Assembly: GCA_005784505.1 (NCBI GenBank)
Contig: VCAZ01000015.1
Coordinates: 4,520,668 to 4,584,667, forward strand
Reading direction: 5' to 3'
Source of the DNA: Bagarius yarrelli
Lineage: Eukaryota; Chordata; Actinopteri; Siluriformes; Sisoridae
DNA length: 64,000 nt
The translations under genes were made by a program, and so were the position numbers. A model generated the notes under the pieces. That model was not told the DNA's origin and did not search any database. It saw only the letters and a program-made list of their open reading frames with translations. Shown here piece after piece: positions 12,101 to 26,900 of this stretch; position 1 is the stretch's first letter, and the number at the start of each line of letters is the position of its first letter.

Positions 12101-15100
12101 TTGTTTTTAATCAAGGGGTCTTGAAATTAAATTAAGAAAATAATTAAGATTATAGTTTTTTTTTTTTTTTAATTCGTTTATTCACCAAACACCCCTACTA
12201 ATGTAATGCTCTGTCTCAAGGACCTACGGTGATTCAATTACAGTTAGCATGCTAAGTAGAATTATAATATCACACTAATATCTTCTCCGAGCATCAAGCT
12301 ACGGTATTAGCAACTTAGCATCAGCATACAGGAAATTTAGTGCATTGAAGCAGCTTTTACTACTAAATTTTGCATCATTAGTTCAAAGGCAGGGCATTCA
12401 GCTGATAATACACTACAAACATCCATTTTGGCTAATAAGGATTTATGAGGATGTTCATTTGTTCTTTTAGTTTAACAGTAATAAATGTAATAATTTTGGA
12501 CATGCATCACTATGATTATTAGGATTTTACCGCGTATTTTTTAAGGGAATTATTTGGCTTGTGAATTGCAGACTGAATTGGGGTGGGGTTGAAGAAGTGC
12601 CCGGTGGAAAGGCAAACAATTCCAAATGTTTTCTCAGTTAAAAAACTTTCAAAGTAAAAAAAAAGAGAAAAGGTTTTCATTAAACCACACGTTTTTATTC
12701 TTTTTTTTTAATCATATGTTATATGTGTATTTTTAACATACTCGACATATCTGTCCAGATTATTTGTACTAGTAAACATAAATTTTGCACCTTTAATCCG
12801 TCTGTAATTTAACAATACAGAAACGCTGGTGTGCTTTTACTTAGACGCTTACCTATTCCTACATGAGCCTCCTGGATCATACTGACATCATTGGCTCCGT
12901 CTCCGATGGCTAATGTAATAGGTTTCTCTGGGGACGTTTTCAACAATCGAACCACCTGCCAAAAAGCACAGCATTAAAACAATGTTAAAAACCCTGCATG
13001 AGTTATTAACAACAAAAAAAAAAACCCTTAACAAAATCGATTATACATCAATTACATCAATAAACTGCAACTATAAAATTTACTCGACTGGAAAACCTTA
13101 ATGAAATTAAACTCTAGAATGGATAATTTGACCTAAATATGTACGCACAAAATCACACAAAGCAATTCAAAACTTTTTTTAATGCAATTACGCACAACTG
13201 TCAATCCAAAATACAGCAGCTAACCAGCAATATTGTGTAGTCACGTCACCCTCCACATTACAAAAACTAGCTAATTTTACAGCAGGGGCCCCCAAATTAT
13301 TTTTCAGTGAGGGCCGCATAATTGTTTCTTCCTTTAATAGGGCGCAGGCTGGTCTGTAACAGAAAATTAACAGCGTGACTACCAGTATTATTATGGCGAT
13401 TTGAATTGTAATATTTATACATGTATTTATTATGACTCCTAATGCTGGATTAGTTTATTAGGTTATTATAAGCCTATTAAAAGATGACAGACGAGACAAA
13501 CAGCCATTTCTTTGTAGTACATGCAGTATCACCTCCTCGAGGAGATGTTATTTTACATGTAAAATTCTGTTGGTGCTGAATTTCATACCAAGACACTTTA
13601 ATAAATGAGAGACTTTTAAGTTGAAAGTTAACCTTTATTATCAAATTATGTGTAGTTTGAGAAAAATCGTGTAACAGTATTGCTGGTAGTAATACTAGTT
13701 AACAACACTTCTGTTTGCACAGATTTCTTTGCATATTAAACGCAAAAGCCTAAAATTAATTTGGGCAAAAAGGCTTCACTTACCGAGAGACTGATTAAAG
13801 CAACTAAAGCTGTTTAGTGTGGGACACTTATACACACACAGAGCTGCAACACATGCTTAACCACGGCTGCACAAACACACATGCATAACCACAGCTTTTA
13901 ACAGGCATGCATATACACACGACTTGCCTTGGCTTTTTGCAGCGGTGCCATCCTGCAGCAGAGCACAGCAGAACAGTTCTTACACACTTCCATGAAGAGC
14001 TTCTCATGTTCACGCAGAGCCAGAGAAAGACTTGCACCATCCACGACCAACCCGTGCTGGATGACGTGGTCTTCTTTAATTCTACACACACCCACATCAT
14101 GATAATCTGTTTAGGCTTATATCTGTTAAATCTATACAATCTCTAAATGATTCACCAATAAACACTTTATACCTAGTTAAGTTTCAACATGTAACTCATG
14201 AAGTACAGCCACAGAAATAAACCAATTGATCACTGATTACGAGCAGAAAACTAAAGACAGAGTGAGACTGAGAAATTTGTTTTTTGGAAACGAGAGAAAT
14301 GGAAATATTTGATATTTCAATCAATTCTAAATTAGCTGAAATACAGTAGGTGTGTTCTGTTAGTGTGTTGCATCAGTTTCAAGATGGCATGGCTTTTTTA
14401 GCTATTACAAAAAACAATGCGTGGTCGTTTTGTCTTCTGGCAAAGGAGCAATGACCTTTCTTTCTGTCGGTTCTAATCAGGGGAAAAAGGTCTTTTCTGT
14501 CTTTTAGCTCCAATAAACGAGGTGTGGTGTCCATCAACCCCAGAATAGGAGGCATGACACGGAGGAGGTATAGCTGTTAAAACAGTTCTAGTAAAGAAAG
14601 TGTTACCCATTTTCATCTTAAAGATTAAATGCCAACTTTTATACTCAGCAGTAAAACAGTGGGTGGAATTACTGACACACATTAGGTGGGACATTAGATA
14701 TAAAGACCAAATATATCATTTTTTAGAAGTGATAAACTACAAAATTAAAATAAACATCTGCAAAGGTATTTTTAAAAAATATATTATGTCGATGTCTACA
14801 ACAAAATGGCTTAAAATGTTGCAATCAAATCTGATTTCCAAAGCATTTCTGTTGGAATTTCATCTATGAGTCAGAAAGAGCCAATCATTAATCTGAAGGA
14901 GAGCTAGTAGCCTAAACCATATTCAGCTAAAATAAGAATAGGGCAGTTAAAAGAAATAGGGAAATGTGTGTGTGTGTCTGTGTGTATTTACCTGCGTGCG
15001 AGTCTGCGCAGTTGCTCTGCACACTCGTGATCAGATCTTTGCTGTATGAGTTCCAAGATGTTCATAGTGCGGTGAAAGTGGCCACAGGAGAGACTCACAC

Positions 15101-18100
15101 TGACTGCGGTCTCGTGTTTATCTCCTGTTAACACCCACACTTTAATTCCAGCTAAACGCAGAGCCTCGATTGTCTCCTGGACCTTTTCCTGCAGCCTACA
15201 CACATGTCACATATACACACACTGTCACAAATCGAAGAAGCATCTCCAAATTCAGAACAGGCTTTTTTTTTTATTTTTTAAATGGGCTTGTTTTTGCAAT
15301 GTAATCAACATTCTAAATGTGTTAAAACTGATTGGTTTGACCTTTTTTAAAGTGACCTATTTAAAAGCGCTTGTCGAAGTGGATAACATGACTGCAAGTA
15401 TGTAGACGTTACTGTAGAGTTTAAACTTTTTAAATAAAAAAATCCAAAGGTTAATACAAAACAGAAGGAAATTGAAAGAGCAATTTTCAGGATGTATAAT
15501 AAGTGTTGCAAGAGAGTGTTTAAAAGGATGTGTCGATCATTGCAATTATAGAGAGCGATCTCAGAGGCTGCACTGAGCTCTGGGGTCTAGGCTAGGATGT
15601 TAAGCAGTCACATCACGCTGTGCACATGAATATAATCTGTAACTCCAGTTGACTATTTTAGGGGCTGCAGGAAAGGATGATGAGTCACATGTTCAGAACA
15701 CACACAGAGCATGTGGGAGTTATGAGGTCGAGAAAACAAAAGGATGAATTGAACCGAAAATGAAATAAGCAGAAGAGTGAATAAAAGCAAATGGACGAAG
15801 GTAAAAATGAACCAAGGACAGTTTTAAGGTTATTATTTTGTGATATTAAGGATGTAAAGAAGAAGGGCGGAACTACAGCAAACTGATTCATAACTAGTCA
15901 TTCTTACCTCTAGACCTGCATAAACCACACACATTTTTATCAGCTCCATTATGCTTTGGTGTATTTCTACACTCTATGTATGGGTCTACAGTAAGATGGA
16001 AGGCATTCAAATGTTTTGTGATTATAGTTTAATCCTTGAACACACCCTAGTGTGTGTGTGTGTGTGTATATATGTGACTCACTTGTCTTCCACTCCAGTG
16101 GCTCCGAGCAGCTGCAGGTCTTTCTCGATAAAGTTAAAGGCTTCACATATCTTCTCTTCTCTCTGCTGGAGAGCCGTTCGAGCCTCATGGAGCCGCCGTT
16201 CCACTTCCCTATACTCCTCCGCGCTGAAGAGCCTGTAGGCCACCACCAGTGTCCTCAGACCCTTCTACAATCCACAAAAAAAAAAGAATCACGAATCTTC
16301 AGTAGTTAGCAACATGTTATAAACAGTTATAAAATGTTTTCACAATAAATTATATTGAGTTATGATGACATTCGGCTAAAAATAAAATACCAGCATGGCA
16401 GCATTGATGCAAGGAATTAAGAAATTCCCAATTGTCCCAATTAAACAGTTGCTCCCATGACAGCATCTCTATTTACAGGAAAAGCCCTCCCAGTGTCAAA
16501 CAACATAAACAAATAAATCACATTCACTTTCACTCGTTTATAATTTTTTGACAACAATAATATTGGTTACTAATAACTATATAACTATCACTACTTTAGT
16601 ATATAAAGAGTTTTCTTCAGTGACACGGAAAGCTGCTGTTCTTGTATCTCACTTTCTTTTGTATGACATGACATACTCCATAAAGAGTCTTACAATAGGC
16701 AAATCCATAAAAAAAAGCAGGATTTTCTCATTAAAAAAAGTTCTTAACATTCCTGCAATCTTATAATTTTATCCCATTGATTATTTTTCTGTAACAGTAG
16801 CTCTGACTATTTTTGCAGCTGGCTTATATTAATGAGCTTGTTCTGACTGACTTTTACACTCAGTTAGAACAAGTTAGACTTTTACGGCTCTCTTACCAGA
16901 GCGAATTCATCAACGTGCACTCTGGTCTTCTCAATCTCTCCACTCTTGGTGTAGGGAAGAACAGAGGACTCGGCTCCTTTAGTGAACATCATCTTCTCCC
17001 CTAACAGACCACATACAGCATGCAGTTAACGGACTGCCTCAGGGTTTATTACACCAGACTTTTCCTGGCAATACTGTTAATTACAGACCAGGGCCCGTTT
17101 GTTATTTAAATGTTTAAGATGTCAGTGCTTGCAGATAGAGACTATAGAGAATTGGAGAACCCAGCTGGTCTCTTTCAGGTTTTAAGTAGACCAAAGGATC
17201 ATTTAAAAACATTTTTTGAAACACAAATAACAATTTTGGACAATAAATAATTAAATTACGATCATCAACACAGTATGCGGTTCTAACATCCTATTCCAGA
17301 TGTCAGCAATATTCGCAATTGTCTCTGCTGAGCATCCATCACATGTCCAAGATTACTACATGAGATTTCACTTGTCAGGTGAGGATAATAATGACTGACA
17401 GGATGACGTCGGAGGAATTCATGTGTAACAGATCTGGAGCGCCACTGACAAATATCATATAAAATCAGTGCTGCTGCTTCCTATACATAGGCTACACAAT
17501 CGCAAATTGGTTATAAAAAGAGAGTGCGCATTTAAAAGCTATTTTAATTTCTCATATACTGATTGTCGTTCCCAGATGCCTGGAAATTCCAGTCCACATA
17601 ACCACCCAACAATTTTTGCGAGAGAATGTAAAAGCATTTAAACATAAATGCATTTTCTATCTTATGAGATATTCCGACTGGCAGGGTAGGGATACATTTT
17701 GGTGATGTGACTGAAAGACACAATAGCCCGGTGGACGTCGGGATAGTGATTTTGCACACCCTAAGATGTTGTGATATAATGGTTAAAAGAACACATGTAA
17801 TGTTTTAATGTGCTTGATAAGATAAATACATTTCTAATAAAACTGACAGTTACAGTGATAAGACTTTTTAGATCAGACTGCCAAAAAGTAAACGAGTCCA
17901 TGATTTCTCTTCCCAATTTAAAGCTTAAAGTCTCTTTAATCAATTGTAAGTTTAGATAAATGTGGCATAATTATACTGCACTACATGATCATGTTAATTC
18001 TGTATAGTGCAAATTTAAAGAATTCTGCTCACACACCTGAGGGAGATTGTAAGATCACACTCATACGTCTTCGATTTGCATCAAACTCTAGCACATGAAG

Positions 18101-21100
18101 GAGTTTATATCTGTAGGGGAAAAAAACACTACAGTGACTGTATTCAATCAAGCACAAACATTACACACTTAATAATTTTATACACAGTTCTGCTGAATTC
18201 TGCCTTCTGATCAGTGTTCATTATAATGGACTGTTTATTGTATTACATATAGGAATTTTATTTTATCAGCTTTTTTATGAGATGTTTATAAAATAGGACT
18301 GAGCGACATGGAAAAAATGCAATCTCATAGTTATTCTCTATATTGATCGATAAAGATATATAAATGGTTAATGCTGCCAGCTTTAATAGAGTATCTGAAC
18401 AATGACTGAAGCCACACACATCAGTGGGTTTAATAATTACATTTAAAAGTATAGTTTGTCAACAAAACAGTATAAATGTGTCTGGACTAAATATTTTACT
18501 GAATTTGATTGTTTGGATCCTTTACTGAGTAACCACATGTTTATTGTTGTAATTCCAGGGACCGATGGCTTTATAGGTGAGGTTTTTACAGTTTTGTGAA
18601 TGTATGTTTGGCTGTTGGTGACCTGATCGTGACAGTGACTGTACCTGCTGTGTATATAATTTATTATTATTATTATTATCATTATCGCATTATAAAATGG
18701 TTTAGCTTTTTAATAATATGTGGCATGTTTAAGCTTTTTTCTTGCTGTACAACACAAAAGATTTTATTCACAGAACACAGTGTCCCACCGGAGGACGGTA
18801 ACGGGTTTTAATCGATATCGAGTAACAATGTCCAGAGCTTATTATCGCTATAGAAAAAGTTTATCGCAATGTGATGATATGGTTTATTAGCCCAGTCCTA
18901 TAATGACATATTTTTTACATCTAAAACAGTAAATGCCACTACATTACACCAGCCCACTGCTGATTTTCCCCTAATAGCAGCACAACAGCTAGTGACGTAT
19001 TCATCATGTAATTATTTGCTGCACAACTGAAACTCGTACTTTTCTGATTTGCCGAATGTTTTGATCTCCATATTTTCTCCTTTACTTCCTAAGAAAGCGA
19101 CTCCCATCCTGCAGAATCAAAACAACACCAGAAACAACATTTAAAGGATAAACAATGATTTTGGCCTAAAAAAGTATAGTAGTTAAATCAATATATCAAA
19201 AACATTTCAAATTCATTTCTACCCTGCCAGTCCATCTTTCTCAACATATTAATTTTTTAAATTCTAAACTCTCTTTCTTCCTTTTCATCGCCATCTTTCC
19301 TAATTTTTTCTTTTTAAACCTTTCTTTCTTCTCTCCTCTATATTTCTCACTCCTCGCCTCCTTCGCCTTCCTGTTGTGCATATATTTATATCGGTTATCT
19401 TTCCTTTCTTTCTTTGTATACATCATTTCTACCATTTTCAGCTTTTCTCCTTTTCTAACCCACACCTCAGCACGTATCACTAGAAGGTATATCAAAATAG
19501 ACATAAGCCTATTTTTAATTAAAATCCTTTTCACAGCTGGAACACATCAATCAACCCACACACCACAACAGCACTGTTGATTTTTACCTCTTAGTGGCTT
19601 CCACAAGCGCTTTCTCATCGGGAGATGAAGCATAGTACTCCATCTGAGATGAGAATCCATTAGTGTGTGAGAAAGGGTCAGACACACCGTCTGTCTGATC
19701 ATAACTGATCTGAACTGTGTGACACAGAGACACCGCTTTTAGGAACAGCTCCTCTTCCCAGCTCTGGAAAAAATGAATACAAACAACTTCAAATGGGGAA
19801 AAACATTTAAAATAGCCCACAACATGTAGGTATTATGTAGCACATTGTGTTGGCTATCTTTGACAAGTGTAACTTAACAAAACTGAATATGATGCGGCAT
19901 TTAAATCAGTTTAGAATATTGAACATTTGAACATTATCGGTTCTGAATTCTTAGACAGCAAATATAAAGCAGAAAATAATGTTTTCAAGAAAAAGAAATT
20001 CAGAAAACTAAATCCCGCCAAAACCGCACACTTCCGTTCTACAGTAAGGAGGAATCTGAATCCCAACTTGCATATTTTTTTTCCTCATTTGAACCAAAGG
20101 TTTAAATCAGTGTTTGTATATCAAGAGCAAGGACGTTTGCGTTTTGTGCTTTTACCCATATCAGATTCTATATTAAATTAAACAGTGCTCTTTGCGTGCG
20201 TATCTCTCAAACAAACACACGCACACACTTATGCTATGTATTAGAGCGAGACACACACAAAGTAATTTAATATAAGCAAACAGGCAAACAGGCAAACACG
20301 TCCTTGCTCTTGATACCCAATTATTGATTTACATTTTTGGTTTAAGTGTTTCATCATAATTCTTGTCTTTTCTCCTAAAAATGTTCCTGTTTCTCTACCA
20401 GGTTCTCTGTATATTTTTATTTAAGTCTTACGAGACGAGTATAAGAGCTGACATCTGGGACATCTTCAGTCATTCCCTCAGGAACCAATTTGTTGTTGAT
20501 CTCTTGGTACTTGATACCGTTGATGGAGCATTCACGAAACTGCATCTCGTTCTCAGTCAAAGTTCCTGTCTTGTCAGTAAAAACATACTCCACCTGCAGG
20601 GTGTGTAAGCAGAAATTTTATTCTATACAGAAATGTATTTCACATTTTCATGCTGAGATTTTTTTTTACAAACACCCACAAGCACTTGCAGACATATACA
20701 CAAGCAGTGACACACACCTGCCCCAGCTCCTCATTGAGGTCGGAGGTGTTGACCTGGGCTCTTTGGTCGCTTTCCTCATGGTAAAGGTCGAGATCCAAAC
20801 CGATGAAAAAGGAACCAAGAAACTTCTGCATCTCCACAGTAACATACAGTGAAATGGGGATGATGAAGTTGTAGAGAACAAGGAAGGCCAAAAAATCAGA
20901 GATAAACTTCAAAATCTGTAAGGAAAAAAGGTCTTAAAATTAGCCTGTATAAAAAAAGAAAAAAAAACCCTGAAGTATAGCCTTGTACCAATTCTGGCTA
21001 TTTTTTTTTCTATATTATTAAAATTAACTTATGTCTTGATTTTTTTTTTTGCATTAACACAAGCTGTATTTTCTCCCCTCCCTTTCTCCACCTTCCAGGA

Positions 21101-23940
21101 AACCTGATTGGATAAGTGGTTTAAAATACCCCACATGATCTTACCTTGCTGCTGTTGCGTTCGGTCTCTGTTTTCATGTTGTAAAACGGTTCATCCCATT
21201 TCTTCTCTGCCTGCCAGGCATATTTTAAAATAGTGCTGAGGACAGCCTCGAAAAGCAGAATAACCAGATAGATGATGAGAAATGTGTTCATCGACCTGAG
21301 AGAGATTTACACAATTGATTAGAAGCTATGAACTTAAAATGTAGGTGAGGGAAACAAGAGAACAGGTGATAGACAAATGAAAAGAAGTGCGCACTTCTCC
21401 ACTGCTGAGCGTTTCTGGGACTTGCATTTGTAATTCAAAGCCATCTTGGATTCCATGCCTGTGTACACAGCCACACCTGGGTGTAAACATAATGAGAAAA
21501 TTACACAGATATTGTTTAATGCTTTACAGGACTCTCAATACACATATATATCTTAAAACACACAGAAGTTTTAAAGTACACGAAACGAGAACCCTACCGT
21601 AGATCTCTTTGGTGTTTTTTAGCCGGGCTCCTCGAAGCAGGAGGTTTTCTGGACCGAGAGGTCTGAACACAACAGAACACAAAGCTTGTAGCTGTTTTTA
21701 GCCTCAGTGAAATTAATAAGTCACAACAAACCTACCTGACAATCTCTTCCCCATGCTGTGCTACTGTGATTCTCCCAACAAACCTGGGATAAAACAGACA
21801 CATTAAATAAAAACATCCGGAACAAGAAAAAAAATAATAGGCTTTTCGGCTTTTACTCAGAAAAAACTTATTCCAACTTAAGTCTAACTTATTTTTTAAC
21901 TTTATGTCTTGTTACTCTATAAAGTCAACAAAATCAAAGGTTATCCTACATGTGTCTCGTTTATATAATAAATTAAACTTTATCACAGTAATCTGCTATG
22001 CAATAATCTTCTTAAATATTCCTTATTTATGTATAGATTGTAATGTATAAAGTAATTGTCGTATTAGTATTGTCAGTATTTTTTACTCTCAACAAATTCT
22101 GTTACACCATTTATATTTGCTAATAATTTATTGATAAATTGAAAATAAAACTTTTATGACAAGGAGTTAAATGTTATTTTAGTATTATTTTTTATTCAAC
22201 TTTATTTCTTTTTTTTGTACATTTGGTGAAATCTATGTTTGTAAAAAAAACCAAAAAATATTCTTTTGTTTTATTTTTAATGTTACAAAAGATTAATTTT
22301 ACAGGGTAACTATTTGCATTTTTCAGCTGTAGAAACTGAATTTATGAATATTTGTTTTCAGTTAGGCATGGACTAATTTTTACAAAATGCTAATTCTATG
22401 CCAATTTGTAAGCATGGTCAAAAAACTGAATAAACATTAAACGAGTACTAAAAGGCAGAACTGTAAGGTAAATCTGCTTCCCGTACCTGTACAAGTCAGG
22501 CTCAGGCTGCTGACACTCCACCACGGCCTGTAGGGCCTCGAGCCGGGACACGGATTGGGACACAGCAGTCTCAGGTACTGCACAGTGAGTCTGAAAAGAG
22601 ACCGGTAATGACCAAAGCACAATAAACGACTTGATGGATATTAGTGCACAGCAAAGAAAAGATATAAATAGATAAAAAGCTACGTTTTTCACCGCACCGC
22701 TACACATCAGATCATAGATTACATTCAGGACTAAATGTAATTTTAACTAAATTCCTGATTAAAGACTACCTAGATACGGATAACTTGGTTTGAACAATTC
22801 GCTGCTGCATCATAGGTTAGCATTATAGCGGTGCTATTATTTTGTACAAGCTTTGTTTATATAATGGGAGCATATCATTACATTACGTGTTCCAGGAAAG
22901 CTTAACTCAATTTTTGTGAATGGCAGTAAATTCAGCACATGCTTAATGTGTCATATTTAGGACATTTATTTGAATTAATAATTTAATTAATAATAAAAAA
23001 AAAAATCCCTTGCTAAACAAGTATTCAAATGTTTATTTAGAAACGAGTGTTCCTCATTTTTTCTGTAACTTCCATTTTAAATATCAGCTGAACTGGGTTA
23101 AATGAATATTTTGTACAAAAAAGCAATAGAATAACATAACCAGATAAAAGAAATAACTATGTTCTGGTATCAGTTGTAAAACTTCACCTAGTTACAGACC
23201 TTCAGGTTTGTCTCTCCATCTAAACTGGCTGTTGTGATGTGGCATGTTCCTTCTGCTCGGTCTGAAGAAAGCAGCACGAGATCAGCCGGAAACGTCTCGT
23301 CTTTCGCTACTCGCACTATGTCTCCGACCTATCGACGGACAGACAGAACATTTAGAGAAACCATAATAATGTTACACTAGACTACTCAGCCCCTTTCACT
23401 GAAAAAAATAACAGCAAATGATCCACTGCTGCAGCTATAGCATACCAGAGAATGACTGCATCTTTTTATTTCTTGCAGTAATTTATTACTAACAGGGCCT
23501 AACGGTACTCCAGCTGCTATTACTGCAGGCTACTGATTAGTTATATATACACACAGTGTTATAAAGTATGATGCAACAACAGGAAACCATTTCTGTAAAA
23601 TTATAATAGCAATCATTTCTCGATACCTAAGCCGCATGGCAGACTCTGAGGATTTTAAAAAGCAATGTCATCTGAGTTTTTTTTTTTTAAAACTTTGTTT
23701 AAAAAAAAAAGTGCAGTGACGTAAATCTTATTTTCTGGCCAATGAGGTCAGCCAACAGAGTGCACGAAACACACTTGGATGACAAAGAGCATGTTAAAAC
23801 ATAAAAATGAAACTTACTCGTATATTTTTGGAGCGAGTCTGCACCAAACTGCCACTACGCACCACAAACACCGGAGCACCGTTTACTTCATTATCGGCTT
23901 TGTGTCTCAGCCAGTCCTCATAGCCCTGCAAAGTGTGTGT

Positions 23941-23984
<44 letters not shown>

Positions 23985-26900
23985 CAGAGAGGAACAAGGA
24001 AAAATTAAACAATTCATCTTAGAAATAATATCACATTACTTGGTAAATCAGTGTTCTAATCTGGCCAGTGTATTACAGACAGGTACCAAAGACACAGCAG
24101 AGACAGAGGCGTGTCCCTGGTGTGTGTGTGTGTCTCAGTAAAAGTGATGTATGGGCCTGTGTCCGTCAGCATCAGCATAAAGGTGTGGCCTTTAAGCATG
24201 TCAGTGTTCTTTTTAGAGACCAGGGCCGGTATTCACTGTACATTTTTCTAACCATTAAGAATTCTTCTGAACAGCAGTTTAAAAGTAAGAGTTTTCTCTT
24301 AAACCCTACTGACAAAGCTGCGGGGTTGACACTGTTACTATGGATGATGTCAGCAGCATGCTTACTAACTAAAGCCCACAGAGACGATAGAGGACGAGTC
24401 TGTTAGAAATCCATTTATGTAACTAGTGTAAAGCGCAATATTATGTTGTCATTAAAATAAAGATAAAAAAAATGATAATTACAACATAAAAATAAAAATT
24501 TTATAATTTAAACAAGTATATGCTAAGCTAAGCTAGCTGTCATACTTACAAGGTTGCTCCTTGTAAACGATTAGTAAATATGCATATAAACAATGTTTTA
24601 ATTAAAAGAGTAGAATAATCACCACTGATTTGTTGGTGGCGTGACTGCGTCCCTGACATGTTCTGCAACCGTCATTAATACCCTCGGAATTAAGGTGATA
24701 GCTTTTTAAAAGCTCATCATCGCCAAATATTTACGTTCTGAGGCAGGTTTGGTCTTAGTAAATTAAAGAGTCCTCTTTCCTCCTCTGAACTTTTCACAGA
24801 TTTGTCACTTTGTGAAATAGTCTAAGAGCAAAAAGAACACGCCCATTATTTTAAAGATTTCCTCCTAATTCGGTGAGGGATGAGCTCTTTTCAGTCTTAC
24901 AATATTTTGTAAATATATGGTTCTGGTCTGTGGCTGTCTCCCAGTAAAAAATGCTTGGCATTTATGTTCATTACGCTTACTGACTTAGGCGTGGCCTTTG
25001 TGCCTGTCCATCTCAGGGAAGAAAGCATAGTCTCTGTCAGTCCCTCTTCAATTTACACTCAGTTCTACATACCTTTAAATGACACAAGTCTCAGAAATAT
25101 AATTTTATATATCTACAATAAGTCATACATTTAAAAACACAAAGAAATGACACAAACAGTTGTTTCACAAATTATGCCAAAGTCTAATACTTGTGTTTTT
25201 GAAAGACACTAAAGACAATTGGTTTTAAAAAAATGAATGAGATGTTTAGAATTGCAGCTTTCAACAAAGTAAAAAAGAAAAATTCTTCTAAGGATCCTGA
25301 ACATAATAGAATAAATGCTGACATCTACAGAAACGGTTTGTTTACAGGGGTACACATCCAATCTAATGGAGAGAAAGTACATCATGCATTACATCAACAA
25401 CTAAAAGAAAAGCGGCAGTACAAGCCTGAAAACTAGAATTCAACCGCTGGCTTGATGCAATTATTACAGACATAAGGGATATGTGACCAAACATTTTAGT
25501 GCTATTTACTTTAAAAAAAATCTGTGGTGATACTTTTGCTTACCTAAAAAAACCAAAAAAACATTAGCTTAAATTTAATCCATCGTCTTATATTCATCTT
25601 TAAAAAAAATGAAGAGTGCAGAATTTAGAACTACTGCCTGTGAGTATTTTAACTGTTTAGCTTTGTGAAACGAGTGTATGGCATAACGGTGGATGTGGTG
25701 ATGGCTTGCTTGAATAAAGACAAAAAAAGCTTACCTGTTTAATGGCAGTTACAGTAATAACAAAAAATAAGGGAAGTCCGCTTGTCACAGGGGAAGTTGG
25801 GGTATCTATCATCAACTGTGGAAAAAAGTAGAGTGTCATAAGACAGACATCCACTGCCGCTGGATTGCAACATCCATTAGCTTATGACAGCAAAACCATT
25901 AAACCTCTTAAAAACTGTCTATAACCTAAAGATAAATGACATTTTATTAATGTACTGCTATACATTATGTCCTATAATAGCATAGGTTTGTGTTTTATTA
26001 CTAAATAATATGCTTACAATTGAATTTATTCATTTATTAATGGACACATAGCGTTTTATTTATCCATTTGAATCGGTTATTATTAGTGAAGGGACTGTCT
26101 TGTGAAATTTAGTATAAGGATGATAATCTGTAAAAAGTAATATTAGTAATACTAAATACTAAATATTTTTGCTCAACACCAGACATAAGAATTCATCAAT
26201 TCTCTGATATTGATATGCATCAAGAAAATAAAATGTTTTTAAAAAAAAAAATTTTGCATTCATACTAAAACGTGCGATGAATTTGTTTAGATCAATAACC
26301 GCTGATGCATTGACAAGGTTGCTCAGATTCTTTAAATTAAGGCTACAAAAAGGCTATTCTTACAAACAATATTTAAATTGAAAACACACTTACATAAATT
26401 AACAAATAAATGCCATCAATTTCACAGAATTACAACTCTTAAAAAAATAAAATTTGACGAGCAGTCTGAAGAAAAGACATGGAACCTATGATTTGTGACA
26501 GCGGCTTGTTATAATTAGAGTCATTCAGAAAAATTCCTTAATGGTATGTTAAAGCACTCAACACATACACATGTAAAACTGCCAACATGCACACACACAT
26601 GCACACACACATGCACACGCACACACAGAAAATAAATCCTGGGAAGTACTGAGTCTTACCTGGACAAGGAAGATGATGAGGAAATAAAAATTGGCTATTC
26701 TTCTGAACTGTTCAAACAGATTTTTAGGAATGAAGTTCCAGATGGTGTACTGTAGAGGAAACGATAAAGCTGTGTGAGGGATTTCACATCCCAAAAAGCC
26801 AATTAAAGATGAAACATCAAACAAAAACCAGTTTAAAGTTGTTAATTGTTTTACGTAGCCCAGAAATAGCCTTTTCTATCATGTTGCTCAGTATTTCTGC

